Positions 24,551 through 32,859 of a stretch of 64,000 nucleotides of DNA are shown here, in pieces. The DNA is from Methanocella_A sp964548585 (lineage in GTDB: Archaea; Halobacteriota; Methanocellia; Methanocellales; Methanocellaceae): contig CAZJRS010000004.1 of NCBI GenBank assembly GCA_964548585.1, forward strand, positions 1 to 64,000, given 5' to 3'. The translations under genes were made by a program, and so were the position numbers. Numbering within the stretch: position 1 is the stretch's first letter; every line of letters begins with the position of its first letter. Under the pieces are notes generated by a model that saw nothing but the letters and a program-made list of their open reading frames with translations, was not told the origin of the DNA and did no database searches.

Positions 24551-25633
24551 ATGAAGATCGCCATTTTCCACGACCACTTCGCCTTCATCGGCGGTGGGGA
24601 GAAGCTCGTGCTTACTTTGGCCAGGCACTTGGGCGCAGATGTTATCTCGACGGACGTAGATCGCCGTCTGATCGAGCTCATGGGGTTTACCGACGTAAAC
24701 GTAATCAGCCTTGGAGGCTTATCACACACGCCTCCGCTGCGGCAGATTCAGTCGACGATCAAGTTCGCTTCCTGTGATTTCCGGGGGAAGTACGATTTCT
24801 TTATCTTTAGTGGTAACTGGGCTCACTATGCCTCAAATAGGCATAAGCCGAACTTGTTTTACTGTCATACGCCGGTGAGGGCGTTTTATGACCAGCGCGA
24901 GACCATGGCCGCATCGATGAACCCGGTGGCGAAAGTCGCATTTCTGGGGTGGACCGCAGTTCATAGCCGGTTTGATAAAAAATCGATTGCCAGGATTGAT
25001 CAGATCGCCTGCAACAGCCAGAATACGGTGCGGCGGATTAAAAAGTACCTGGGGATGGATGCCATAGTTATCTATCCCCCGGTGGATACTGGAAAATATC
25101 GGTATATTAGCGATGACGGCTTCTGGTTGTCTGTGAACCGGCTTTACCCGGAGAAGCGTATTGAAGTGCAGATTGAAGCGTTCAGGCAGATGCCGGAGGA
25201 AAAGCTGATCATCATCGGTAACTGTGGTGTTGGGGATCATTCGGCTGATTACGCAAAGGGATTGAAAATGAACTTGCCGCCGAATGTAACCCTGGTGGGC
25301 GATGTATCTGAAGAACGGCTAATCGACTACTATGGGCGTTGCCGGGGCGTGATCACTACTGCGGCGGACGAGGATTTTGGGATGAGTGCGGTGGAGGCGA
25401 TGGCTGCCGGTAAACCGGTGATCGCAGTGGCAGAAGGCGGGTACCTGGAGACGGTGGTAGATGGGGTGACCGGAAAGCTTATCGAGTGCAATCCGGATGC
25501 AGTTATATGTGCTGTCAACGGGGCCGGTACCGAGTGGAACTGGTCGAAAAGCGAATGTGATACACGTTGTAAACTGTATGACTCATCAAAGTTTATATCC
25601 TGCTTTAAAGATGCTGTCAAAGGGTTTAAGTGA
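24551..25633 (+). CDS. Family 4 glycosyltransferase
   Basis: 360 residues with a two-Rossmann (GT-B) layout. The N-terminal glycine loop is FAFIGGGEKLV. The donor-side E-x7-E motif is EDFGMSAVE, followed by AMAAGKPVIAVAEGG. It transfers a sugar from a nucleotide sugar to a lipid-linked or glycan acceptor. The ATG at 24551 is chosen because MKIAIFHDHF is the classic GT4 start; an upstream in-frame Met at 24494 adds an atypical 19 residues. First gene of a long + strand glycan cluster; the next gene overlaps its stop by four bases. Confidence 0.9.
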   Translation: MKIAIFHDHFAFIGGGEKLVLTLARHLGADVISTDVDRRLIELMGFTDVNVISLGGLSHTPPLRQIQSTIKFASCDFRGKYDFFIFSGNWAHYASNRHKPNLFYCHTPVRAFYDQRETMAASMNPVAKVAFLGWTAVHSRFDKKSIARIDQIACNSQNTVRRIKKYLGMDAIVIYPPVDTGKYRYISDDGFWLSVNRLYPEKRIEVQIEAFRQMPEEKLIIIGNCGVGDHSADYAKGLKMNLPPNVTLVGDVSEERLIDYYGRCRGVITTAADEDFGMSAVEAMAAGKPVIAVAEGGYLETVVDGVTGKLIECNPDAVICAVNGAGTEWNWSKSECDTRCKLYDSSKFISCFKDAVKGFK

Positions 25634-26691
25634 AACTTATGGAAACGCTGAACATCTGTGTGGCCACCTATAAACTGTTCCCGGGAAACGGGATCGATAT
25701 ATCCGTCATACAGTTCGCGAAAGAGCTCAGCCTCAGGCATAACGTGAAAGTTTTAACGGTCGATGCCAGCGACGAGATCAAAGATCTTGATATTCAGCGA
25801 CTGCCCGGTAATAATCCTATGAAAATGGGGCAGATAGCCGCCGAAATCGATCGGCAAAAGTTCGATGTAGTCTCGACACACTATACGCCGTTTGATCTAG
25901 TCGCAACCCTTTCCAGGACGCCTCACTTTTTACACGATCCCGGTGTTCCGCCAGCTACTACGTTCAGAAAACCCGGGGATATCTACCTGTGGTCTCTGGT
26001 TAATACTGCGAGGATGATCTCCGCAAGAAGGGCAAGCGTAGTGTTGCCAATATCTCGGTACCTTGCGGGCGAGTTCCGAAAAAAGTACATCTACTCCGGC
26101 AAGAGTGAAGTTCTGCCGTATTGTGTTGATTTTCCAGAAACCATCCCTGAGAAGGCAGCCCTGCCATTCCAAAAATATGTGCTATATGTGGGAAGGCATA
26201 CCCATTACAAAGGGGTACATAACCTGATAGATATTTTCGGCGAAGTCAGAAAAGAGATCGGCGATGATGTCCATCTGGTTACCATCGGCCTTGGAGAGCC
26301 TCGCTATGGAGAACTTCTTAAGCAGAAGGCGGCCAAAGCTGGAAATGTTCACATCCTCGGGTTTGTACCTGACATATGGCCGTATTATTCCGGAGCAAGC
26401 GTATATGCGACTTGCTCGCAGTGGGAAGGTCAAGATAGGCCTGTTATTGAAGCCCAGTATGCGGGGAAGCCGGTTGTATCGTTCAACAATTGCTCGCATC
26501 CTGAAGTGGTCGTTCATGGCACTCTGGCCAAGAACCGGTCCGAGTTTAAAGAGGCGCTTATCAAGTACCTGACGTCAAAACCGACTAGTGGTGGCGCAAG
26601 CGCCGAGGTGGCGAAGAGATATGCGCCTGCCCGGATGGCAGACAGTTTTACGGAGATCGTGAAGAAGGCGGTGGACGGGCATGGGACGTAA
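25630..26691 (+). CDS. Family 4 glycosyltransferase
   Basis: 353 residues from a GTG at 25630 that overlaps the previous stop; an ATG at 25639 (METLNICVATYKL) is a possible start. GT-B layout with N-terminal FPGNGIDISVIQFAKEL and donor motif WEGQDRPVIEAQYAGKPVV. It belongs to the same overlapping operon as its neighbours and probably adds another residue of the same glycan. Specificity cannot be read. Confidence 0.88.
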   Translation: MKLMETLNICVATYKLFPGNGIDISVIQFAKELSLRHNVKVLTVDASDEIKDLDIQRLPGNNPMKMGQIAAEIDRQKFDVVSTHYTPFDLVATLSRTPHFLHDPGVPPATTFRKPGDIYLWSLVNTARMISARRASVVLPISRYLAGEFRKKYIYSGKSEVLPYCVDFPETIPEKAALPFQKYVLYVGRHTHYKGVHNLIDIFGEVRKEIGDDVHLVTIGLGEPRYGELLKQKAAKAGNVHILGFVPDIWPYYSGASVYATCSQWEGQDRPVIEAQYAGKPVVSFNNCSHPEVVVHGTLAKNRSEFKEALIKYLTSKPTSGGASAEVAKRYAPARMADSFTEIVKKAVDGHGT

Positions 26692-27859
26692 GCGGATTGC
26701 TATCGTAGTTCAACGATATGGGCCTGAAGTGCTCGGGGGGTCCGAGAGTTTGGCGAGATCTCTGGCGCATCTGCTTTCCGATGTTTACGATATCGATGTG
26801 CTTACCACCTGTGCAAAGGACTACGTCACCTGGAAAAACGAGTTTCCGCCGGGGGAGTCGATGGATGGGCCTGTTAAAGTCCGGCGGTTTGCGGTGGACC
26901 ATGAGCGGAGCAAGCTCTTCAATCTTTATAATGGTTTGATGTTGAATGTGCCTCACACACGGTGGATGGAAGAGTTGTGGATGCGCATGCAAGGGCCAGA
27001 TTCGTCGGGGCTGATCAACTTTATACGCTCGCACCGGAGAGCTTATGATTCTCTCTTCTTTTTAACCTACCTTTACGCGACGACCTATTATGGTCTAGGT
27101 GTAGCGGGGGATAAGTGTGTCATCATCCCTACAGCCCACGACGAACCCTTCCTCAGGTTCGGTATTTTCCGGGAGGTTTTCAGGCAGGCGAGTAAGATCG
27201 TGTGTCTCACGGAAGAAGAGCGGAGCTTGATCGAAGCCACCTTTGGCCCGGAGAGTGGCAAATGTTCGGTCATCGGCGTCCCTGTCGGCGAATGCGATGG
27301 TGATTCTGATAGTGCAGTAAAAAAATACGAGATCGATGGTAATTTCATCGCCTACGTGGGCAGAATGGACGTCATGAAGGGCACGGGTACTCTCATAGAC
27401 TACTTCAAACGCTACCTGGCCGAACGCAATACCGATCTCAGTCTGGTACTATGTGGCAGCGGTCCGCTCAAGGTCTCTGAAACCGAGCGCATCAAGTGCC
27501 TAGGCTTTATACCGGAAGTAGACAAGTATGGGCTTATGCGGGCGGCTACGGCCCTGGTACAGCCGTCCCGATACGAGAGCTATTCGATATCGGTCATCGA
27601 ATCGATGATGTGTGGCACCCCGGTTCTCGTGAATAGCGATTGCGATGTTTTAAAGGGTCACTGCGAAAAAAGTGGGGGAGGATTAACCTATGCTACCTAC
27701 GAGGAATTCCGGGACTCCCTCGATCGTCTGGTGGGTGAAGATGGTACCAGGGACCTGATGGCTCGGGCCTGTGTAGCCTACGCAAATGATCATTACTCGA
27801 CCGGAGTCATGGGGAAAAAATATATATCACTGGTTGACGGTCTTACAAATAAAAAATAA
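26681..27859 (+). CDS. Family 4 glycosyltransferase
   Basis: 392 residues, overlapping the previous gene by 11 bases. N-terminal YGPEVLGGSESLARSLA is the acceptor-side glycine loop. The donor-side motif is RYESYSISVIESMMCGTPVLV. The three consecutive GT4 genes lie immediately before the ABC exporter genes, as in bacterial O-antigen loci that use ABC export. Confidence 0.9.
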   Translation: MGRKRIAIVVQRYGPEVLGGSESLARSLAHLLSDVYDIDVLTTCAKDYVTWKNEFPPGESMDGPVKVRRFAVDHERSKLFNLYNGLMLNVPHTRWMEELWMRMQGPDSSGLINFIRSHRRAYDSLFFLTYLYATTYYGLGVAGDKCVIIPTAHDEPFLRFGIFREVFRQASKIVCLTEEERSLIEATFGPESGKCSVIGVPVGECDGDSDSAVKKYEIDGNFIAYVGRMDVMKGTGTLIDYFKRYLAERNTDLSLVLCGSGPLKVSETERIKCLGFIPEVDKYGLMRAATALVQPSRYESYSISVIESMMCGTPVLVNSDCDVLKGHCEKSGGGLTYATYEEFRDSLDRLVGEDGTRDLMARACVAYANDHYSTGVMGKKYISLVDGLTNKK

Positions 27860-27910
27860 GACCTTGCGATCAATTTCATGTGCAGGAACCTTTCTTGATC
27901 GGGAATCACT

Positions 27911-28705
27911 ATGTCGAACTTATGGGAATACCGGGGTTTAATCAGCAAATTAGCTATTACTGACCTGAAGCTCAAATATAAAAATTCTGTGTTCGGCCTG
28001 CTGTGGTCCCTGTTACAACCCTTATTAATGTTGCTGATCCTGTTTGTCGTCTTTAGTGTCGTCTTTAAAAATAACGGTATAGAATATTACCCATTATACC
28101 TGCTTCTCGGCATCATCACGTGGGGGTTTTTAGATAAAGCGACGAGCTTCAGCTTGAGCAGTATAGTGGGCAGAGCCAACCTGATAAAAAAGATCTATTT
28201 CCCCCGTGAAGTGCTGGTCATCAGCGCATGCCTGACCGCTCTCATGATGTCGCTCATCGAGTTCGTGGTGTTCGGGGGTTTTATGGTGGTGTACATGGTG
28301 GTCATCGATAAGCTTATCTTCCCCGGCATCAGCTTACTCCTCTTCCCCGCTATCCTGCTGATCGAGTTCGTCTTTGTACTCGGTCTCTCCCTGGCGATCG
28401 CTTCGCTTAACGTGAGGTACCGTGACGTACAGTGGATCTGGGGTGTAGTGATGCAGGCAGGTTTCTTCGCCACTCCGATCATGTACTCGATGACGGTCTT
28501 TAATGAGAGCCAGTATGCCTGGATATTGGGATATAACCCTATGGGAATGATCATGGGCTTAACGAGGGACACGTTGATCTATGGGTTAAACGCGACAGTC
28601 GGCCTGGAATATGTCTGGTTGGTCGCTGCGGTATCCATCATCACTCTGGTGGTGGGGTGGTTAGTATTTTCCAGGATTGAGCCGATGTTCGCGGAAGAGG
28701 TGTGA
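27911..28705 (+). CDS. ABC-2 type glycan exporter permease (Wzm-like)
   Basis: 264 residues with about six membrane helices. The N-terminal amphipathic stretch and LKLKYKNSVFGLLWSLLQPLLMLLIL block are characteristic of the polysaccharide-export ABC-2 family. Paired with the Wzt-like ATPase starting three bases after its stop, it should move a lipid-linked glycan across the cytoplasmic membrane. Confidence 0.93.
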   Translation: MSNLWEYRGLISKLAITDLKLKYKNSVFGLLWSLLQPLLMLLILFVVFSVVFKNNGIEYYPLYLLLGIITWGFLDKATSFSLSSIVGRANLIKKIYFPREVLVISACLTALMMSLIEFVVFGGFMVVYMVVIDKLIFPGISLLLFPAILLIEFVFVLGLSLAIASLNVRYRDVQWIWGVVMQAGFFATPIMYSMTVFNESQYAWILGYNPMGMIMGLTRDTLIYGLNATVGLEYVWLVAAVSIITLVVGWLVFSRIEPMFAEEV

Positions 28706-28708
28706 CGG

Positions 28709-30022
28709 ATGATCGCGGAAAAAATCATGCGAGATGCTACTTCAAAGCCTGCAATTGTCGTGAGGGGCGTCTCTAAGAAATTCATCATACCTCACGAACG
28801 TAGGACTACGTTGTTTGAAAACATAAAAGGCGTTTTTAACCCTTCTACCTATGAAACGTTCACAGCCCTGAAGAACGTCGATCTGGTAGTCGAGCGGGGC
28901 GAATCGATCGGTATTATCGGGGACAACGGCAGCGGTAAAAGTACACTTCTTAAAATCATCGCGAAAATTCTCCGGCCAACCAGCGGAAGTGTAGATATTA
29001 ATGGAAAGATCACGCCATTTCTCGAACTGGGCGTTGGATTCCAGCCCGACCTGACTGCGAAGGAGAACATCGAGGTCTACAGCACAATCATGGGCCTTTC
29101 GGGGCGGGAGATCGCCGCTAACATGGACTCAGTGCTAGAGTTTGCCGGACTGACCAAGTTCAAGGATACCAAGCTGAAAAATTTTTCTTCCGGCATGCAG
29201 GTACGGTTGGCTTTCGCCACGGCGATCCAGACGACACCTGACATCCTGCTGGTAGATGAAGTCCTGGCGGTAGGCGATATGGACTTTCAGCAGAAGTGCC
29301 TCGATATCTTCAACGACTACCGTAAAAAGGGTATCACCATCGTCTTCGTTTCGCACGATCTCTCTTCTGTGCGGCGTTTTTGTGACCGGGTTATGTTGTT
29401 GAAAAACGGCGAGCAGGTCGCGCTTGGAAAGACCGCTGAAGTAATCGATCGGTACATTTATGGTAGTGACGTATCAGCCACATCGCAGGAAACTCACGGC
29501 AGTGTAGCTGCCGAGGCTCAAGGTCAGCAGGCGCCGAGTGTTGGGGCTGTCTCTCCTGTGGCAGTGCCCGAACAAAAAGGCCGGTGGGGGAGCCGAAAGG
29601 TGGCTATCACCGGTGTAGCGCTCCTCGACAAGTTCGGCAACAAGGGCGAACGGTACAACGTCGGTGATCCCTTGAGAGTCCGCATATTTTACCACACGGA
29701 CGAGCCGGTCGACGATTGCGTATTCGGCATCGCGATCTACAATGATCAGGATGCGCTGTGTTCAGGCACAAATACAGATATCGATGAAGTGAATCTGGGC
29801 AATATCTCCGGGGACGGGGCGATCGAGATCATCATACCGGCTATACCCTTCCTCTATGGAAAATTCACGATCACCGTGGCAGCCCACGCTAAGGATAACA
29901 CGCCCTACGACTGGATAGATAAAATGCATTCGTTTACGGTAATCAACACTGGGCATAAGATCGGGCTGGTTGAGTTGAATAATACCTGGTCGCACATCGA
30001 TCTTGCAGGGATCAGAAACTAA
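28709..30022 (+). CDS. ABC exporter ATPase with C-terminal glycan-binding domain (Wzt-like)
   Basis: 437 residues. The ATPase domain has Walker A GDNGSGKS at residues 71-78, the signature SSGMQVRLAFATA near 160 and Walker B ILLVDEVLAVGD near 180. A Pro/Ala/Gln-rich linker (about 255-290) leads to a beta-sandwich C-terminal domain (about 295-437) of the Wzt_C type, which in bacteria recognises the modified end of the glycan. This long form predicts that export depends on a chain-end cap, fitting the methyltransferase that follows. An internal Met at codon 7 is an alternative start. Confidence 0.93.
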   Translation: MIAEKIMRDATSKPAIVVRGVSKKFIIPHERRTTLFENIKGVFNPSTYETFTALKNVDLVVERGESIGIIGDNGSGKSTLLKIIAKILRPTSGSVDINGKITPFLELGVGFQPDLTAKENIEVYSTIMGLSGREIAANMDSVLEFAGLTKFKDTKLKNFSSGMQVRLAFATAIQTTPDILLVDEVLAVGDMDFQQKCLDIFNDYRKKGITIVFVSHDLSSVRRFCDRVMLLKNGEQVALGKTAEVIDRYIYGSDVSATSQETHGSVAAEAQGQQAPSVGAVSPVAVPEQKGRWGSRKVAITGVALLDKFGNKGERYNVGDPLRVRIFYHTDEPVDDCVFGIAIYNDQDALCSGTNTDIDEVNLGNISGDGAIEIIIPAIPFLYGKFTITVAAHAKDNTPYDWIDKMHSFTVINTGHKIGLVELNNTWSHIDLAGIRN

Positions 30023-30124
30023 TTACCGATCTTACAGGTAGAGACGGGAAACATGAAAACCTGCGAGTTGAAATGCAGGTTCGTCCTCAATGCAAACGGC
30101 AAAACGTATGGATAAGGTGGGTAT

Positions 30125-31666
30125 ATGAAAAGCTCGAAAATATCAGTTGAAGAAGTCGTCAAGAGGATAAAATCCGCTATGGCCGCTCGCGGCGAACATG
30201 TCTCCGTATCGGACCCGTCATCCCCCCTACAGGATGGCATTGGGCTTTCCCCAAATCTACTCGACGATCTTGATCGAGAGGTATATGCCAATAACCAGCG
30301 CTGGAACCTTATCACAGAGTTACCGATTACTTCTCACAGGAAGTTTACAGGGCCTATCCTGGTCTTCGGCCGAAAATTGGTAGTGAAATATCTGCGCTGG
30401 TATATCCATCCGCCACTAGATCAGCAGAGAGCCTTCAACGGCAGCGTCACCCGCTCGATAAACGTGTTGAAAAACCTTGTTTACTCTGTCAACGGGCAAC
30501 TCCTCGAAAATGCCCGCAGGGTCAATCTGGTAGAGGACCAGCTTCGGACTATTCCGGGGGAACTGACTGCCCGGATCGAGAGGGACAACGCGAGTCTCTT
30601 CGTGCAAAACCGGGAGCTCAGCGAACAGATCGAGGCGTTGAAAGCTGAGGCTGAAACAGCCAACAGCGAGCTGAAGAAAGCGATCGAATCGAATACTGCA
30701 GAGCTGATCTCGCTGAAGGGCGAGTTCGACCGTGCGATCGAGAACGTGTCTCATCTGCTGGCGGTCCCATCGAAAGATCAGATCCATCTACCAACCGAGG
30801 ATCTCGTAAAGCTAATCGACGATAAAACCGCGGCACTCTCTCAGAGGATCGATAGTGAACATGTCTATTTCCTCAGCACGATCAAACGCTATGACCGAGG
30901 GGTGGTAACAAGCACCCCTCCGGTCAGCAGATCAGAAACCCCGTTAACGAAAGCCGACCCAAATAAGATCGAAGCGCTGGACCTTGACTATTTCCTGTTT
31001 GAGGAAAAGTTCAGGGGTAGCAGGGGTGATATCAAGGATCGTCAGAGGAGATATGTCGACTTGTTCCGTGAACGCGGGGACGTGGTTGACATCGGGTGCG
31101 GCCGGGGTGAGTTTGTGGAACTGCTTCTGGAGAATGGTATCAGTGTTACAGGGATTGATATCAACGACGATATGGTAGCGTACTGTGCCGAGCTCAACCT
31201 CCCGGTTATAAAAGTCGACGCTTTCAGTTATCTTAGGTCGCAGGACGATGGGAGCATCGGAGGTATCTTCGCATCCCAGGTGGTCGAACATCTCTCAGTC
31301 AACGACCTGATCCTGTTCATAGGCCTGGCCAGCACTAAGCTAAAGCCGGGCGGATTGCTGGTGCTAGAGACGATCAATCCCAACAACATTGTAGCCATAT
31401 CGACCTGGTTCTATATGGATCTATCCCATGTCAGGCCGCTTCATCCGCTGACTGCCCAGTTCCTCCTCGAATCTGCGGGATTGGCCGACGTGCGCTTCAT
31501 CTACTCGAACCCTGTGCCAGAAAAAGCGATACCAGCTCTCCGCATCGGAGGGGTCACGGGTAATCTGGAAGAATTTAACCGGTCTATCGAGCATGTGAAC
31601 TCACTGCTATACGGGCCTCAGGACTACGCGGTTATAGGCGTAAAAAAGAGCGGGGCGGACTCATGA
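30125..31666 (+). CDS. Coiled-coil methyltransferase, chain-terminator (WbdD)-like
   Basis: 513 residues. An N-terminal ~120-residue region is followed by a long heptad-rich coiled coil at about 130-250 (e.g. LSEQIEALKAEAETANSEL). A class I SAM methyltransferase domain runs from about 318 to 480, with motif I VVDIGCGRGEF, the acidic ribose-binding residue in VTGIDINDD and ASQVVEHL. In O-antigen systems such proteins methylate the chain end, and the coiled coil sets chain length. Position directly after a Wzt with a glycan-binding domain supports that role here. This is inference from architecture and context; no kinase domain like that of WbdD O9a is apparent. Confidence 0.78.
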   Translation: MKSSKISVEEVVKRIKSAMAARGEHVSVSDPSSPLQDGIGLSPNLLDDLDREVYANNQRWNLITELPITSHRKFTGPILVFGRKLVVKYLRWYIHPPLDQQRAFNGSVTRSINVLKNLVYSVNGQLLENARRVNLVEDQLRTIPGELTARIERDNASLFVQNRELSEQIEALKAEAETANSELKKAIESNTAELISLKGEFDRAIENVSHLLAVPSKDQIHLPTEDLVKLIDDKTAALSQRIDSEHVYFLSTIKRYDRGVVTSTPPVSRSETPLTKADPNKIEALDLDYFLFEEKFRGSRGDIKDRQRRYVDLFRERGDVVDIGCGRGEFVELLLENGISVTGIDINDDMVAYCAELNLPVIKVDAFSYLRSQDDGSIGGIFASQVVEHLSVNDLILFIGLASTKLKPGGLLVLETINPNNIVAISTWFYMDLSHVRPLHPLTAQFLLESAGLADVRFIYSNPVPEKAIPALRIGGVTGNLEEFNRSIEHVNSLLYGPQDYAVIGVKKSGADS

Positions 31667-32715
31667 GCAGAAAACGTGTAGCGATATGTTTCTCCAGCGT
31701 CCCCTATATCCGTGGAGGTGCAGAACACTGTGTCGAGTCGTTATGTAGACAGATGAGAGAACGTGACTATGAGGTTGAGATCGTCAGCATCCCCTTCCAG
31801 TGGGACCCGAAACCAGAGCTCGTTAAGAACATGGTCATGTGGAGACTGTTGAACCTGGACCGGATCGCAGGCAAGGGCATCGATCTGGTGATCACGACAA
31901 AGTTTCCCTCCTACATGATCAAGCACCCGAACAAGGTCACCTGGATGTTCCACCAGCACAGGGCTGTCTACGATCTGTACGGCACACCATTTAGCGACTT
32001 CAATGCAGCTAATCCAGAGGATGTCCGGATCAGGGAACAGATCATCGATGCCGATAACCGGACAATCCCTGAATCAAAGTCTGTATTTACCATCGCCCGG
32101 AATGTCAGTAACCGGCTGCAGCACCACAATGGCATCAAATCCCAGCCACTATACCACCCGCCTATGCACTGTGGCAAATACTATTGCGGGGGCTTCGGGG
32201 ACTATATCTTATCTGTTGGAAGACTCGAGACTTTAAAAAGAGTCGATCTCCTGTTGAAAGCGATGAAGCACGTGGACAAGAACGTAAAATGCGTGATCGC
32301 CGGTACCGGCGGTATGGAACACTACCTGAAATCCCTGGCAAAGGAACTAGGTATCGAAGATCGTGTCAGGTTCCTGGGCTTTGTGGGAGATGAGGACCTC
32401 CTGAAGCTCTACGCGGGCTGCTTTTCGGTCTATTTTGCTCCCTACGACGAAGACTACGGCTACATCACTCTCGAAGCTTTCCTGTCCGGGAAACCCCTGG
32501 TCACGTGTACGGACTCCGGTGGGGTCATGGAATTCGCGAAGCACAACATAAACTCGAAGGTGGCGGAGAGGCCGGAACCTGGCTTGATAGCCGACCACAT
32601 CAACTCGCTGTACTACGATCCCGGCCTATGTAAAAAGCTGGGGGCAAACGGGTACAACCAGGTGAAGGACATCAACTGGGAAAACGTAATCAAGCGATTG
32701 ACAGCAACGATCTGA
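31663..32715 (+). CDS. Family 4 glycosyltransferase
   Basis: 350 residues, overlapping the methyltransferase stop by four bases. N-terminal YIRGGAEHCVESL loop; donor motif YDEDYGYITLEAFLSGKPLVTCTDSGG. It shares this DEDYGY(I/V)TLEA-type motif and a TKxPxxMxxH block with the first half of the protein at 32856-35231, so the two are paralogues separated only by the 44-codon gene. Confidence 0.92.
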   Translation: MSRKRVAICFSSVPYIRGGAEHCVESLCRQMRERDYEVEIVSIPFQWDPKPELVKNMVMWRLLNLDRIAGKGIDLVITTKFPSYMIKHPNKVTWMFHQHRAVYDLYGTPFSDFNAANPEDVRIREQIIDADNRTIPESKSVFTIARNVSNRLQHHNGIKSQPLYHPPMHCGKYYCGGFGDYILSVGRLETLKRVDLLLKAMKHVDKNVKCVIAGTGGMEHYLKSLAKELGIEDRVRFLGFVGDEDLLKLYAGCFSVYFAPYDEDYGYITLEAFLSGKPLVTCTDSGGVMEFAKHNINSKVAERPEPGLIADHINSLYYDPGLCKKLGANGYNQVKDINWENVIKRLTATI

Positions 32716-32724
32716 GGTGGGGCT

Positions 32725-32859
32725 ATGACGGAAGGTATCATTGATCAGGTGGCTTATGTGCTGACCGAACTGGATATCGGTACGGCAGATACCGAAATCA
32801 TCACCTTGATCGCGACTGCTATTGTCGACCTGGGCCTGCTGGGGGATGATTTAGAATGA
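32725..32859 (+). CDS. Novel 44-residue acidic protein inside the glycosyltransferase operon
   Basis: ATG at 32725 to TGA at 32857-32859. The stop overlaps the start of the next glycosyltransferase (ATGA) and the start lies nine bases after the previous stop, with GGTGG in between as ribosome site. The product begins MTEGIIDQVAYVLTELDIG and ends IVDLGLLGDDLE. It is strongly acidic, with hydrophobic heptad-like spacing and no basic residues. Its exact fit between coupled genes and regular codon use support a real gene. No family is recognised. It lacks the DSL serine of acyl carrier proteins. A small adaptor for a glycosyltransferase is one possibility. Confidence 0.7.
   Translation: MTEGIIDQVAYVLTELDIGTADTEIITLIATAIVDLGLLGDDLE

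Noticed and set aside
30053..30115. 20-codon frame and small hairpin between the Wzt-like gene and the methyltransferase
   Set aside because: Too short, no conservation evidence, and the hairpin at 30058-30081 has no T-run. It could be an RNA element, but nothing supports it.
32725..32859. Acyl carrier protein for the 44-codon gene
   Set aside because: Acidic and short like part of an ACP, but there is no DSL-type serine for the phosphopantetheine arm and the length is half of an ACP.
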